From DLKC01 sp002478885 (GTDB lineage: Bacteria; Bacteroidota; Bacteroidia; Chitinophagales; Chitinophagaceae), in contig JAXLUI010000001.1 of assembly GCA_046329585.1 (NCBI GenBank), positions 372,001 through 436,000 of the forward strand: a stretch of 64,000 nt of DNA. Reading direction: 5' to 3'. The translations under genes were made by a program, and so were the position numbers. The notes beneath the pieces are model-generated. The model saw nothing but the letters and a program-made list of their open reading frames with translations, did not search any database and had not been told where the DNA came from. Shown here one piece after another: positions 43,032 to 52,705 of this stretch; within the stretch, counting starts at the first letter, position 1, and the number at the start of each line of letters is the position of its first letter.

Positions 43032-44378
43032 CTACAACAGCTGTCTTGCCTTTATTTCCAGGTATTTATTTAACGCATTTACTGTAAGACTTTGAGGTGC
43101 CGTTAGTATCGTTAGAATACCGCTTTGATTTAGCTCTTTCACTATCTGTCTCTTCTCGAACGCAAAATTTTCTGCAACGGTTTTGCTATACACCCCTTCA
43201 AGATTTACAGAATCCTTACTGATATATTTTGTGAGCTCTGTATTTTCAAAAAAAATGGTAACCAGCAAATGGTTTTCTGCAATCTTCTTCAGGTAAGGTA
43301 GCTGTCGCCTCATGCCGGTCAGCGATTCGAAATTGGTGAAAAGAATAATCAAGCTGCGCTGGGTTATTTTTCTTCTTATGTTTATATAAAGCCTTTCGTA
43401 GTCGCTCTCGAGGTAGCGTGTTTTCTGGTTGTAGAGGGCTTCAAGAATGTGCTGCATTTGCAAAGCCCTTTTCTCTGCAGGCAAAAAAGCACTGATGTTT
43501 TCAGCAAAAGTTACCAGCCCTGCCCTGTCCAGCTTTTGCAACGCAACATTACTTAACACAAGCGAGGTATTAATGGAATAGTCAAGCAGGCTTAAACCGT
43601 CGAAGGGCATTTTCATTACGCGGCTCTTATCTATAATACAATACAACTGTTGACTCTTTTCTTCCGTATAGTTGTTTACCATAAGCCCGCCTTTTCTTGC
43701 AGTTGCTTTCCAGTTCACGGTTCGGTAGTCATCGCCTGAAACATATTCTTTTATTTGTTCAAACTCCATACTGTGGCCGATACGCCGCAGCTTTTTTACA
43801 CCGGCTTCGCTCAGCCGGTTGCTTATGGCCATCAACTGGTATTTTCTTAATTGCAGGTAGGAGGGATAAACCGGCACTTCGGTGGGCTCGCCCATGATAA
43901 ACTTCCGGTTGAGCAGTTTTACGGGAGATGCAGTAAACAGGTTAATCTTTCCGAACTCGTATTGACCGCGCTTTACAGGACGTAAATAATATTTCAACAC
44001 TTTTGTGGTGCCGGCTTCCAGTGTTACGTAAAAATGAAGATCGCGGCGCTGGAACTGGTGAGGAATTTCGTCGATCACTTCAACGTTTACTTTGAAAGAA
44101 TAAAAGTTTTCGATATCAATACGAATTTCGTTTTCGTCGCCGTTGCTCAATCGCTCCGCGTGAGAACGCACAGCAAACAGTCCGCGTGTTCCCGGGTAAA
44201 GCAATGCGTAATCGTACGCAAGCAAAAAGCATAAGACCAGCAGTGCAGCATAGGGTACTATACCCATCCACGGCAAAAAGAAGTTTAATACAAACAACAC
44301 GATGCATACAGAGGATGCAGCAAAGAATCTTTGCGTTAAGAACAGTGTACCGATATATTTCCGGATAAAACTTTTCAA
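43032..44378 (-). CDS. DUF58 domain protein (MoxR cluster)
   Basis: A 448-residue protein. Two N-terminal spans (about 15-55) precede an external domain, then the DUF58 core with GHSMEFEQIKEYVSGDDYRTVNWKATARKGGLMVNNY at about 218-253, and a VWA-like fold (CIIDKSRVM as a partial MIDAS). These proteins work with a MoxR AAA+ ATPase, whose gene lies upstream on the same strand. Their shared function is chaperone-like assembly or maturation of membrane complexes. Details differ between organisms. Confidence 0.88.
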   Translation of the reverse strand: MKSFIRKYIGTLFLTQRFFAASSVCIVLFVLNFFLPWMGIVPYAALLVLCFLLAYDYALLYPGTRGLFAVRSHAERLSNGDENEIRIDIENFYSFKVNVEVIDEIPHQFQRRDLHFYVTLEAGTTKVLKYYLRPVKRGQYEFGKINLFTASPVKLLNRKFIMGEPTEVPVYPSYLQLRKYQLMAISNRLSEAGVKKLRRIGHSMEFEQIKEYVSGDDYRTVNWKATARKGGLMVNNYTEEKSQQLYCIIDKSRVMKMPFDGLSLLDYSINTSLVLSNVALQKLDRAGLVTFAENISAFLPAEKRALQMQHILEALYNQKTRYLESDYERLYINIRRKITQRSLIILFTNFESLTGMRRQLPYLKKIAENHLLVTIFFENTELTKYISKDSVNLEGVYSKTVAENFAFEKRQIVKELNQSGILTILTAPQSLTVNALNKYLEIKARQLL

Positions 44379-44405
44379 ACAGATTGTTTAGTAATGTTAC
44401 CTAAA

Positions 44406-44462
44406 GTACAAGTGAGTGACACAACTGGCGATGCCATTTGCACAAAAGCCGGCTAAAAAAAT
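44406..44462 (+). repeat. Dispersed intergenic element, copy 13 (degenerate)
   Basis: GTACAAGTGAGTGACACAAC (44406-44425) differs at three positions from the head. AAAGCCGGCTAAAAAAA follows as tail. It sits between the MoxR and DUF58 genes. Confidence 0.6.
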
Positions 44463-45424
44463 CAGCGCGGCACTTCCACGCGTTTTGTAATTTCTTTAAC
44501 CACATCTTCAGCATTGCTGCCTTCCATTTCCTTTTCCGGCGCAAGAATAATGCGATGGCAAAGCACCGGATGCAACACGCGGATCACATCGTCCGGCGTA
44601 ACAAAATCCCGGCCACTGATTGCCGCAATTGCTTTGGCAGCACGTAATACAGCCACAGAAGCACGGGGGCTCGCCCCGAGAAACAACGCTTTATTGTTGC
44701 GCGTTTCGTAAACCAGCGACGCTATATAGCGCATTACTTTTTCTTCAATATGCAGATTGCTCACCTGTTGCCTAAACCTGGCGATAGCTTCACCATTGAG
44801 CACTGCATGCACGGTTTCGTTGAAATGTGAGGTAATGCCATGATGTGCATTCTGCAGAATTTTTACTTCCTCATCGGGTGAGGGATACCGCACCTCTATT
44901 TTAAAAAGAAAACGGTCGAGCTGCGCTTCGGGCAAGCGGTAAGTACCTTCATGCTCCACCGGGTTTTGCGTGGCCAGCACCATAAAGGGTTGTGGCATGG
45001 CGTACGTAACACCATCATAGGTAACCTGTCGCTCTTCCATAACCTCAAATAAAGCAGCCTGTGTTTTTGCAGGGCTTCTGTTGATCTCATCAATCAGAAC
45101 AATATTGCTGAATATGGGGCCTTGTTTAAAGCTAAAAGAAGCCGTTTGAGGATTGAATACCGAAGTGCCGATTACATCACTTGGCATAAGGTCGGGAGTA
45201 AACTGAATTCGGCTGAAAGGCACATCGATACTGCGTGCCAGGAGTTTTGCCGTTAGCGTTTTGGCTACACCGGGCACACCTTCAATCAATACGTGGCCAT
45301 CGGCAAGCATGGCAGCAATAAGCAATTCTACCATTTCTTCCTGTCCAACGATCACTTTCGCGATCTCGGTTTTTATTTTCTGAACAGCATCGTTCAATGC
45401 CCATAGTTCATTTGTCTCTTCCAT
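44462..45424 (-). CDS. MoxR-family AAA+ ATPase
   Basis: A 320-residue AAA+ ATPase. Walker A GVPGVAKT at about 54-61, Walker B LIDEINR at about 110-116, sensor motif LATQNPVEHEGTY and the arginine finger region ASPRASVAVLRAAKAIA. Such ATPases act as chaperones with VWA/DUF58 partners. It is followed by the DUF58 gene and preceded by the frameshifted DUF4350 gene after 4 nt, as in other Bacteroidota. Confidence 0.95.
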   Translation of the reverse strand: MEETNELWALNDAVQKIKTEIAKVIVGQEEMVELLIAAMLADGHVLIEGVPGVAKTLTAKLLARSIDVPFSRIQFTPDLMPSDVIGTSVFNPQTASFSFKQGPIFSNIVLIDEINRSPAKTQAALFEVMEERQVTYDGVTYAMPQPFMVLATQNPVEHEGTYRLPEAQLDRFLFKIEVRYPSPDEEVKILQNAHHGITSHFNETVHAVLNGEAIARFRQQVSNLHIEEKVMRYIASLVYETRNNKALFLGASPRASVAVLRAAKAIAAISGRDFVTPDDVIRVLHPVLCHRIILAPEKEMEGSNAEDVVKEITKRVEVPR

Positions 45425-45428
45425 GCAT

Positions 45429-46627
45429 TTATGTTTTGGATAACCTGTAAAATTCGTCGATATCGGTGCAGAGTTTCATCAGCAGATCGTCTGTAACGGC
45501 CGGCTGTGCATCAGCTCTCTTGATATTGTGCAAAATCGTATCGATGAGTTTTTTGGACACACCTGATTTTTTTTGCAACTGCAGCACAAAATATTCACCT
45601 GTATCGTTTGTTGAAAGATAATAACGGTTGCGGATCCTATCGAACCAGAACTGTATTTTCTTTGATGCGATGCTGTTATTATCGTGCCTGCTGAGGTAAA
45701 CACCGGAAACAGTTTCCACAAATTCAAGAGTAGAATTCTTCAGAAGCTCTATTACAGGAATGGGCCGCTGTTTACGTTTCATCTCAAAGAAAACATAAAG
45801 GAGTAAAACAATAATAGTAAGATACAACGCCCATTTTAGTGGTGTCTTGGATAGAAAGAATCGTAATGGCGTTTCAGCTCCTTCGCGGCCAGATTTATAA
45901 TATTCATCCCAATAGATCACCTTCGTATTTGCAGGGACATAAGACAAGGCCGGGCCGTATATTCAGCATTATTATTATAGAGCATAAAATAGTTGCTGAA
46001 ACAAACCGGCGTGGCGTGTATGAAAAAATATCCTTTGCCGTAACCGACCCGCACAAAATCCGGAAGGCTGTCGTTATCAATACCAAGCACCGTGGTTGAA
46101 TCGTTCCTGTTCACACGGCTGAAATAGCCTGCAAAGGTTGTTGGCTTAAATCCAAAGTTTTTTGGAGCCTTTAGCATAGGATTTACAAAATTGACCGAGA
46201 TCGTATCAGTTTCAATAAACGAATTGTGCATGTCGGTTTTCAGGCCGAGCGTGTCGAGAAATTTATCGCCAAACTGCAAGGCTGAAACAAACACAATATT
46301 GCCATCATCCACATACTTCAGCAGTTCTTCGAGGTCGGCCTTACCTGGACTAAACGACTGGCCGATCAAAAAATAAGCACTGTTCTCCTGAGTTTTGCCA
46401 TCTTCGTTATGCAGTACATTATAAACAGGCTCCCTTTCCGAAATGATGCCGGCTGCGGGAAATAATTGCTGCAATTGTGTATAAGGAATATAAGCACCAA
46501 AAGGATTTTTATCTGTTCGGCTAAGCGTTGGTGTCCAGTCGAACCTTCTCGGCGCATTCAGTTGTGCCACTATGTATATCAGCAGCAGCACGGAGAATAT
46601 TATTATGGGTATTTTATTCCTGCCCAC
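45429..46627 (-). pseudogene. DUF4350 protein gene split by a frameshift
   Basis: Two overlapping reading frames together make one DUF4350 protein. The first (46627 to 45917) opens with GTG (MGRNKIPIIIF, a membrane anchor), and runs YNNNAEYTAR before passing into PCLMSLQIRR and a stop. The second frame continues with A-LSYVPANTK and the rest (one span near KWALYLTIIVLLLYVFF, then a cytoplasmic tail), ending at 45429, and has no proper start of its own (TTG at 45947). Adding one G in GGCCCGGCC near 45950 restores a continuous protein of about 398 residues. Either the gene is broken, or a base was lost in sequencing in this GC-rich palindrome. It lies within the MoxR cluster. Confidence 0.85.
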
Positions 46628-47317
46628 CTAACTCAATTGACTTTTAAAGTGCGTAAATGTGCCGCCGATGTTATCAAAATCGCCTTTGCCTATCTCCCTA
46701 TGGCCATACCAGGCCATATCGAACAAACTGGTGATGTCGCTGAACGCTTCACCAAAAACGGTGTCCTTCAATTCATTTTTATAGTCTGCATTTGTCTTGC
46801 CAGGCAGCCAGGCGATCAGATTTTTGTCGGCAAGCAGTTTCAGATTCTGAAGGTACAGCAGGCGGATGGCCAGCCTGTAGTTGCCGTTCAACGTAGCATC
46901 TTTAATGGCCTCTTCAAACGATATGCTGTGAATATTTTCTTCTTCAATACTATAATGCGTGTTTGCCACATTTGTTGCAAACATAGCAACCCTGTTCATA
47001 CGCATTACGCGAAAAACAAAGAATCCAATGGCAAATAATGCAAGCAGAATATAAATAATATTCATGGTTGTTCTGCCCGATTCTGTGCTCATGATTTCAT
47101 CATACAAGTCCCAAATCCAGTTCCAAAAACGATCCCATAACGACTGCTGTTCAACTGGCTCTGCCTGGTATTGAAAGTCCCTTTGAACTTTGAAAGAATC
47201 AATCGCATTTATATTAAAGGAACGCAGGTTTACTGCCGCCGAATCAAAGGCTGGCTTTTGCTTTGCCACGGCGGCAAATGAAAAAAAACTCAGAAGGATC
47301 AATAGTGTGAATCTCAT
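46628..47317 (-). CDS. DUF4129 domain protein
   Basis: A 229-residue protein. Signal or anchor at about 1-18, a central span (about 85-105, MNIIYILLALFAIGFFVFRV) and a C-terminal DUF4129 domain (about 130-225; EAIKDATLNGNYRLAIRLLYL, then RLLY-like helix and FDMAWYGH). Its TAG stop directly abuts the GTG start of the DUF4350 gene, which indicates coupling. The family is a standard partner of MoxR/DUF58 clusters. Function unknown. Confidence 0.85.
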   Translation of the reverse strand: MRFTLLILLSFFSFAAVAKQKPAFDSAAVNLRSFNINAIDSFKVQRDFQYQAEPVEQQSLWDRFWNWIWDLYDEIMSTESGRTTMNIIYILLALFAIGFFVFRVMRMNRVAMFATNVANTHYSIEEENIHSISFEEAIKDATLNGNYRLAIRLLYLQNLKLLADKNLIAWLPGKTNADYKNELKDTVFGEAFSDITSLFDMAWYGHREIGKGDFDNIGGTFTHFKSQLS

Positions 47318-47329
47318 TAACTGATAAAA

Positions 47330-47388
47330 TATTTTATGTACCCGGCACCGGCTTATGAATCATCTTCCATTGCGTCGCACTCTTGTGC
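47330..47388 (-). repeat. Dispersed intergenic element, copy 14
   Basis: Head ATTGCGTCGCACTCTTGTGC (47369-47388) and tail TTTATGTACCCGGCACCGGC (about 47334-47353), minus orientation, inside the MoxR cluster between DUF4129 and a membrane gene. Confidence 0.85.
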
Positions 47389-47414
47389 GTTCACATCAAT
47401 GGGCAGCACGCTTT

Positions 47415-48293
47415 TTAATATTGTTCCTCATTACCGGTATTGCCTGCAAGCCCGCTGCCAAGGTCTTCCAATCTTCTCTCAAGACCGGTTCCATCCCGTA
47501 ATTCGGCGAGGTTATAGTATTGCAAACCCACTGCCACAAAGAGTACCAGGTAAAAGAAATATTGAAGCATCGTGACAAATGATGTTACAATTGCTGCTGT
47601 TGAACTGATTTCTTTTGTAGAAAAATAAGAACCAACACCGATAAATATGCCCAGCACAAGACCAATTACCATTGAACAAACAGAAGATATAAGTCCTGCC
47701 ACGATGTAAATACCGAGTGAGTTCCAGAAATTTTCCTTTATCAGTTCAAAACATCTGCTAAAGGTTTCACCGATTGACTTATCCTCGTTCACTATAACAA
47801 AAGGATATGGAAACAATACCACCATCAGGTAAATACCAGGCAAGACGCAGAAGATAAAACCTGCAAAAACTACAATTCCCTCCAGTAAACTGAATATGGC
47901 TACCCTGAAAAAATATTTGCCAAACAAACGCCATATATCTGCCGCCGTTGGCGACAAACCATTTTCATCAGACAATTTCATGTAAAGGGCAACGACTGTT
48001 ATCATTGCGCCAAAAGCTACTAACGAAAATATTACCGATAAGAAATAACCCGGTGTGTACAACGAAAACACCGTTTTGCTGGTAAAGCCTCCTGATTGTA
48101 ACTCATCGAGAAAACCAAATGCCTCTTTCTGATAAATGCCAGAAAGTATAACACTTACCAGCATAAAAGCGCCTGCCACCAACACAAATGCCGTGAGTAA
48201 TGGCTTCAATTCCTGTTTAATAAACTGGAAAGTGTCGCTTATATTCTGACTAAAGTCTCTTAGTTTCCTGAGTTGAATTTTTTGCTGAGCCAT
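47415..48293 (-). CDS. Multispan membrane protein (YIP1/GlpQ-domain-like)
   Basis: A 292-residue protein with about six spans, for example VLVAGAFMLVSVILSGIY, GMITVVALYMKL region, VAIFSLLEGIVVFAGFIF, VGLISSVCSMVIGLVLG and a last span near YFFYLVLFVAVGL. The N terminus RDFSQNISDTFQFIKQELKPLL and the motif FPYPFVIVNEDKSIGETFSRC resemble the glycerophosphodiesterase membrane-domain family. No enzymatic domain. It overlaps the SpoIIM gene by 34 nt and so is translated with it. Confidence 0.75.
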   Translation of the reverse strand: MAQQKIQLRKLRDFSQNISDTFQFIKQELKPLLTAFVLVAGAFMLVSVILSGIYQKEAFGFLDELQSGGFTSKTVFSLYTPGYFLSVIFSLVAFGAMITVVALYMKLSDENGLSPTAADIWRLFGKYFFRVAIFSLLEGIVVFAGFIFCVLPGIYLMVVLFPYPFVIVNEDKSIGETFSRCFELIKENFWNSLGIYIVAGLISSVCSMVIGLVLGIFIGVGSYFSTKEISSTAAIVTSFVTMLQYFFYLVLFVAVGLQYYNLAELRDGTGLERRLEDLGSGLAGNTGNEEQY

Positions 48294-49291
48294 TCGTTAA
48301 AGTTTTTTGTAGATGTTAAATTACCGGAACTGGTAAGGCCTGCATCGATACGTTTGTGCAACCTTGCAGGGTAAATAAAGAAATACCAAATAATAAAAAA
48401 TGCCGAGCCTGCCAATATTGAAAGGCTCACAGCCAGCGGCATCCCAGTGTAACGTGTTACGAAGCTTTCGAAAAATGCCGCAACAATAAACATTGGCACC
48501 AGGCCGAAAACGATTTTCAATCCATCCCTGCCACCTCTTGCCACAGAAGCAGCTCGTGTATATGTGCCGGGAAAAAGAATACTGCTTCCCAGTATCATAC
48601 CCGAAGCGCCGGCAACAACAATGCTCCACAATTCCATCGTTCCATGTATAAAAACCACTGTAATGAACTTAAAACCCAAGTCGTTTGAAATAAAATAATA
48701 CTGAAACGACCCCATCATCACGCCATTACTGAAAAGAAGCCAAAGGCTGCCCACAGAAAAAAAGATTCCAAGCACATACCCAAAAAACGAAACCGATATA
48801 TTATTGTAAGCGATCATTGCAAACATACTGAGACCATCCCCTTGCTTATATACGCCGAAAGGATCGCCGTTCTCAATATTTTTCGCAGTCATGTTTACGT
48901 AGTCATCACCCAGAATAAGCCGCACAAAATTTTCATCATATTTGGCAGATAGCGCTCCCATCAGCGAGAACATTACAAAAAAAGCGAGTGATATGAGAAA
49001 CTGCTTACGGTAACGCATAAACAGGTAAGGCAGCTCAAATTGCCAGAACCAGAAGATGCGGCTTTTCTTTTCTTTTTTATTCCGGTAAATTTTTTGATGA
49101 AACTGAGCTGCAAGACCATTTAGGAATTTTACCGTGTTACTATCAGGATAAAATGTTCTCGCAAAGGCAAGATCGTCGGTAAGTTCTGTAAACCGGCTGG
49201 CCATGACATCGGTAGAAATATCCTGGTTCAGTTCGTCCCTGTACAGGTTCCACTTCTCCGCATTTTGTTTCAAAAACTGAGCTTCTCGCAT
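48260..49291 (-). CDS. Stage II sporulation protein M-like membrane protein
   Basis: A 343-residue SpoIIM-family (PF01944) protein with an N-terminal cytoplasmic part and about five or six spans. Typical blocks are YNNISVSFFGYVLGIFFSVG and FIHGTMELWSIVVAGASGM. The name is historic, as Bacteroidota do not sporulate; here it belongs to the MoxR/RDD cluster, whose function in the membrane is not known. Divergent from the RDD gene, and overlapping the next gene by 34 nt. Confidence 0.88.
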   Translation of the reverse strand: MREAQFLKQNAEKWNLYRDELNQDISTDVMASRFTELTDDLAFARTFYPDSNTVKFLNGLAAQFHQKIYRNKKEKKSRIFWFWQFELPYLFMRYRKQFLISLAFFVMFSLMGALSAKYDENFVRLILGDDYVNMTAKNIENGDPFGVYKQGDGLSMFAMIAYNNISVSFFGYVLGIFFSVGSLWLLFSNGVMMGSFQYYFISNDLGFKFITVVFIHGTMELWSIVVAGASGMILGSSILFPGTYTRAASVARGGRDGLKIVFGLVPMFIVAAFFESFVTRYTGMPLAVSLSILAGSAFFIIWYFFIYPARLHKRIDAGLTSSGNLTSTKNFNEWLSKKFNSGN

Positions 49292-49372
49292 GGCAGGGTT
49301 TTGATACTATAAAAATAAAGGCTTATGTGATATGAAGTAAGAAAATAAAAATTATTTATACATCTTTGAAGC

Positions 49373-50098
49373 ATGGCTGTTATAAACATTACCACCCCAC
49401 AAAACATTGAACTGGAGTATGAGTTGGCGAGCCTTGGTGACCGGATGGTCGCATGTATAATTGATTTGCTTATCATAATTGCTTATTGCATACTTGTAAG
49501 TATGATATCCAGTTTCACACGTGGCATTTCAGGCGACATAATTGCACTATTCTATATTATAGTGTTTCTGCCGGTAACTTTTTACACGCTTCTAAGTGAG
49601 CTTATGCTTAATGGACAAACTGTGGGCAAACGGGTAATGGCCATAAAAGTGATTAGCCTTAACGGTAACCGTCCTGCTTTTTCGCAATACCTGATAAGAT
49701 GGTTGTTCAGATTGATTGATCTTTGGATGTTTAGCTTCGTACCCGCGGTGATCGTTATAGCGGTTACCGAAAAGCATCAAAGAGTCGGCGACCTTGTAGC
49801 TGGAACAACCCTGGTAAAAACAAAGCCTAAAACAAGCCTGGAACAGACCATTTATGTACCGCAGGTAAAAGAAGATTACCAAGTGCTTTACCCGGAAGTG
49901 ATCAACTTAAATGATCGCGACATGCTTTTGGTAAAAGAAGTGTTGCTAAATGTTCAAAAAAGCGGCAACAGCATGCTTACCCTTCAAACCATGCAAAAAA
50001 TAGAGCAAGTGTTGCACATACGATCTCAACACGCAGACCCAAGGGATTTCTTAGCCACGGTTTTGGGCGATTACAATCATCTAACTTCTAAATTATAA
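49373..50098 (+). CDS. RDD family membrane protein
   Basis: A 241-residue RDD protein (PF06271): three or four spans in residues 25-130, with the characteristic arginine and aspartates in ASLGDRMVACIIDLLIIIAYC, GQTVGKRVMAIKV in the middle and a C-terminal cytoplasmic tail of about 100 residues. It is divergent from SpoIIM with 81 nt between, a gene order seen in other Bacteroidota. Members may be Na+/H+ antiporters or accessory proteins, and the role here is unknown. Confidence 0.88.
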   Translation: MAVINITTPQNIELEYELASLGDRMVACIIDLLIIIAYCILVSMISSFTRGISGDIIALFYIIVFLPVTFYTLLSELMLNGQTVGKRVMAIKVISLNGNRPAFSQYLIRWLFRLIDLWMFSFVPAVIVIAVTEKHQRVGDLVAGTTLVKTKPKTSLEQTIYVPQVKEDYQVLYPEVINLNDRDMLLVKEVLLNVQKSGNSMLTLQTMQKIEQVLHIRSQHADPRDFLATVLGDYNHLTSKL

Positions 50099-50164
50099 AC
50101 ATAAAGCCAACGATACAACCATTGTATTGAAGAATCGATAAACCTGCTCAATAATGTTACTGCT

Positions 50165-50224
50165 GCTGAAGAGTGCGACGCAACAGGCGCCAAACAGCAT
50201 TGAGTTGCCTGGCCCCAAAAAATA
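50165..50224 (+). repeat. Dispersed intergenic element, copy 15
   Basis: Head with GAAGAGTGCGACGCAAC ending at 50184, spacer AGGCGCCAAACAGC and tail TTGCCTGGCCCCAAAAAAT. Plus orientation, in a convergent spacer. Confidence 0.85.
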
Positions 50225-50232
50225 ATCTCTTA

Positions 50233-51897
50233 TTAAATGCTGATCTTTTGTGTTTGTGTTGTATTGCCTTGTGATACCCTGAGTATATAAATACCTGGCG
50301 TTAGCTGGCTGCAATCGAGCGTGATTTGCGTGTTATTTACAATTGTATTTTTAACCGGCCTGCCATACAAATCAAACAGATTAATATATGCAGTGCCGTC
50401 TTTGTTAAGGGAAACATGAATGCTTCGGTTTGACTGGCTGACGTTGAACAAAGGGTTCGAAATTGATTTTTTAAGTAGCGCATCCACAGCAACTGCTCCT
50501 GGCTTTGCGGTAGGACAGTTGGCATGATTGCTAACGACCGAACAGCCGTAGCGGTAGTTTTCGCAATCAACAAACTTTGTATCCTGAAGGTTTGTGGCAA
50601 TGTTGTTTGTAACCGCCTGGAAGAATGAAGCGGCTCGTTCGACGAGGTAAGGAATGATAAGTGTTTTATTATTCTGAACATTAATATCCGTTCCAAAATT
50701 TGATGTATTGCTTAAACCGTGCTTCATATCGCTGTCAAGATAAAGCTCAGCCGGAATTCCAAGGTTTTTGGTGAGTATATTATAAATGCCTTGTGTGCCG
50801 AATAAAGCGAGGTCTTTTGACGGCCCGCCAATATCGTTGTTTGGCAAACTGAAATTGTTTCCTTGCGCACTGCAAACTGTTGCGCTGCGAAAGAAACTGT
50901 CAGCCGAGTAATAAATGTTTGCCTTATTAACTGGTACGGTTACATCCAGAGCGCCCTGGAATGCAATCATCGGCGGATTAAGGCTGACGCCCGACTTCGA
51001 TCTGTTTTTCTGAAAAAATGTTTCGGGTGTTGTGGCATATGCAGCCGGTACGTAAGCGCCGCCCCACAAATCCAGCACGCCTTTTATTTTGAATTTTACA
51101 GTACCCGGGCCGCGGTAACTGCTATCGTCAAGGGTACCCAATTTATTTTTTGCGTCACCAAAGATTTCATACAACATGTCGGTAGTATAATAGGCAATGC
51201 TCATAGCAATAATGCCGCCCGAACTTACGCCTCCAACAAAAACATTATCAGTATCGATACTATATACGGGTGGTGTGGGACTTGATTGATATGCGATAAT
51301 TGACCGTATTGCACCACGTCCATCCTGGAATGCCCTATAGGTCGCCAAAAATGCGCTAGCTGAAAAATAATTATTATTCACATCACCGTTAACCACATTT
51401 GGATCTTTTAATCTGCCCGAGCGATAATGCACATCGAATGCCACAAAACCGCGTTTGGCAAACTCGCGACAATAGTTGTCGATGTTGCCACCAAGGTCAG
51501 AATCGTTGCAATCAGAAAAGCCGCCGCCATGAAAAAGCACAATTGCGGGTAACGGCTTATTCTTATAACAGTGATAGGCGGTTTTATCAGAAGGATAATA
51601 AACATCATAAACAAGCATATCTCCCTGATCCAGCTTACAATTGTAAGGAACTACATTGCCACAGTCGTCGAGATAGGGATTGGTACTTTTATACGATATA
51701 TCCGCAAGCATATTCTTTACGGCGTATTTGATGCCGTACTGAACGGCTATATCCACATCAGAAAATATAGGCACTACAGGGTTTGCGGAACAGGCGAGCG
51801 GGCTTTGAACATTGCCGCAATTAAAATCCTGGGCAACAGCTATGTTGCCAGCTGTGGAACATATCAATAATGAAAAGAATAATAGCCTGCTTCGCAT
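50233..51897 (-). CDS. T9SS-secreted alpha/beta hydrolase (esterase)
   Basis: A protein of about 554 residues from ATG 51897 (MRSRLLFFSLLICSTAGNIAVAQ, a signal peptide). An ATG at 51939 adds 14 residues before it. The hydrolase domain (about 60-400) has the HGGGF oxyanion motif and nucleophile serine in GGVSSGGIIAMS, with the HSL/feruloyl-esterase-like layout, and a late DMKHGLSN histidine. The last about 80 residues form a T9SS type A domain (LFDLYGRPVKNT, then TPGIYILRV). It should be an extracellular esterase. Acetyl or feruloyl esters are possible but unproved. Confidence 0.88.
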   Translation of the reverse strand: MRSRLLFFSLLICSTAGNIAVAQDFNCGNVQSPLACSANPVVPIFSDVDIAVQYGIKYAVKNMLADISYKSTNPYLDDCGNVVPYNCKLDQGDMLVYDVYYPSDKTAYHCYKNKPLPAIVLFHGGGFSDCNDSDLGGNIDNYCREFAKRGFVAFDVHYRSGRLKDPNVVNGDVNNNYFSASAFLATYRAFQDGRGAIRSIIAYQSSPTPPVYSIDTDNVFVGGVSSGGIIAMSIAYYTTDMLYEIFGDAKNKLGTLDDSSYRGPGTVKFKIKGVLDLWGGAYVPAAYATTPETFFQKNRSKSGVSLNPPMIAFQGALDVTVPVNKANIYYSADSFFRSATVCSAQGNNFSLPNNDIGGPSKDLALFGTQGIYNILTKNLGIPAELYLDSDMKHGLSNTSNFGTDINVQNNKTLIIPYLVERAASFFQAVTNNIATNLQDTKFVDCENYRYGCSVVSNHANCPTAKPGAVAVDALLKKSISNPLFNVSQSNRSIHVSLNKDGTAYINLFDLYGRPVKNTIVNNTQITLDCSQLTPGIYILRVSQGNTTQTQKISI

Positions 51898-52193
51898 ATT
51901 ATACCAACTCGTTTTAAAAAGGGTAATGTAAAATATCAATTTCCAGCCACTAAGGATACTGTAACAGCAGTTAGTACGGATAAAAGGACATATACTGCCA
52001 ATAAAGCGTGAAGGTATAAAATATTTTCACTTTACCTATTTTCCACAGACAAAATTCTAGTTTGCTTGCCCTTTTATGATAACAATTATCTCCGATTATA
52101 AATCTTTTAAAGATAACTAGGCCTTGCTTTTAACAAGTGTTTGATAACATCTGGTACAATAACTGCGTTTATACAAATTAAAATGAGTCGACC

Positions 52194-52661
52194 ATGAAAA
52201 AAACAGCTGCGACTATCATTATCGCTTTTGCTTTAATATCTGGTGCAATGGCACAGTCAACTTATAACAGGGCTATCGGATTAAAGGCAGGCGGAGGAAT
52301 TTCTATTACCTATAAAAAATTCTTAAGTGCTAATAATAACCTCGAAGCACAAACCACCTTATGGAATAAAGGCTTTAGAGTAAGTGGTCTTTATGAATTC
52401 AATTTTTATCATTTCAGCAAGGTGCAGGGCCTTTCTATTTTTGCCGGACCGGGCGCTCATATTGGCTTTTGGAAAAGTCAATATCAAAAAGATTACAATT
52501 CAAAAGCCGAGTTTGGGGTTGATGGAATAATAGGCCTGGATTATAAATTCAAAGACCTTCCTGTTAATGCCAGCCTCGACTGGCAACCGGCAGTTACGGT
52601 GGTTGGGGATGCAGGTTTTTCCCCGTCTTTCGGCGGCATTGCCGTGAGATATACTTTTTAA
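52194..52661 (+). CDS. Outer-membrane beta-barrel-like protein, paralogue 1
   Basis: A 155-residue protein with a signal peptide (MKKTAATIIIAFALISGAMAQ) and a short beta-barrel pattern of alternating residues. It shows GLYEFNFYHF, FAGPGAHIGFW, GVDGIIGLDYKF, SLDWQP and ends in aromatic YTF, as barrel proteins inserted by BAM do. The next gene is a clear paralogue, 44 nt downstream. Function unknown. Confidence 0.82.
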   Translation: MKKTAATIIIAFALISGAMAQSTYNRAIGLKAGGGISITYKKFLSANNNLEAQTTLWNKGFRVSGLYEFNFYHFSKVQGLSIFAGPGAHIGFWKSQYQKDYNSKAEFGVDGIIGLDYKFKDLPVNASLDWQPAVTVVGDAGFSPSFGGIAVRYTF

Positions 52662-52705
52662 CGCTTATACCATACTTTTGCCCACTCAAAAAATCAGGAC
52701 ATAAT

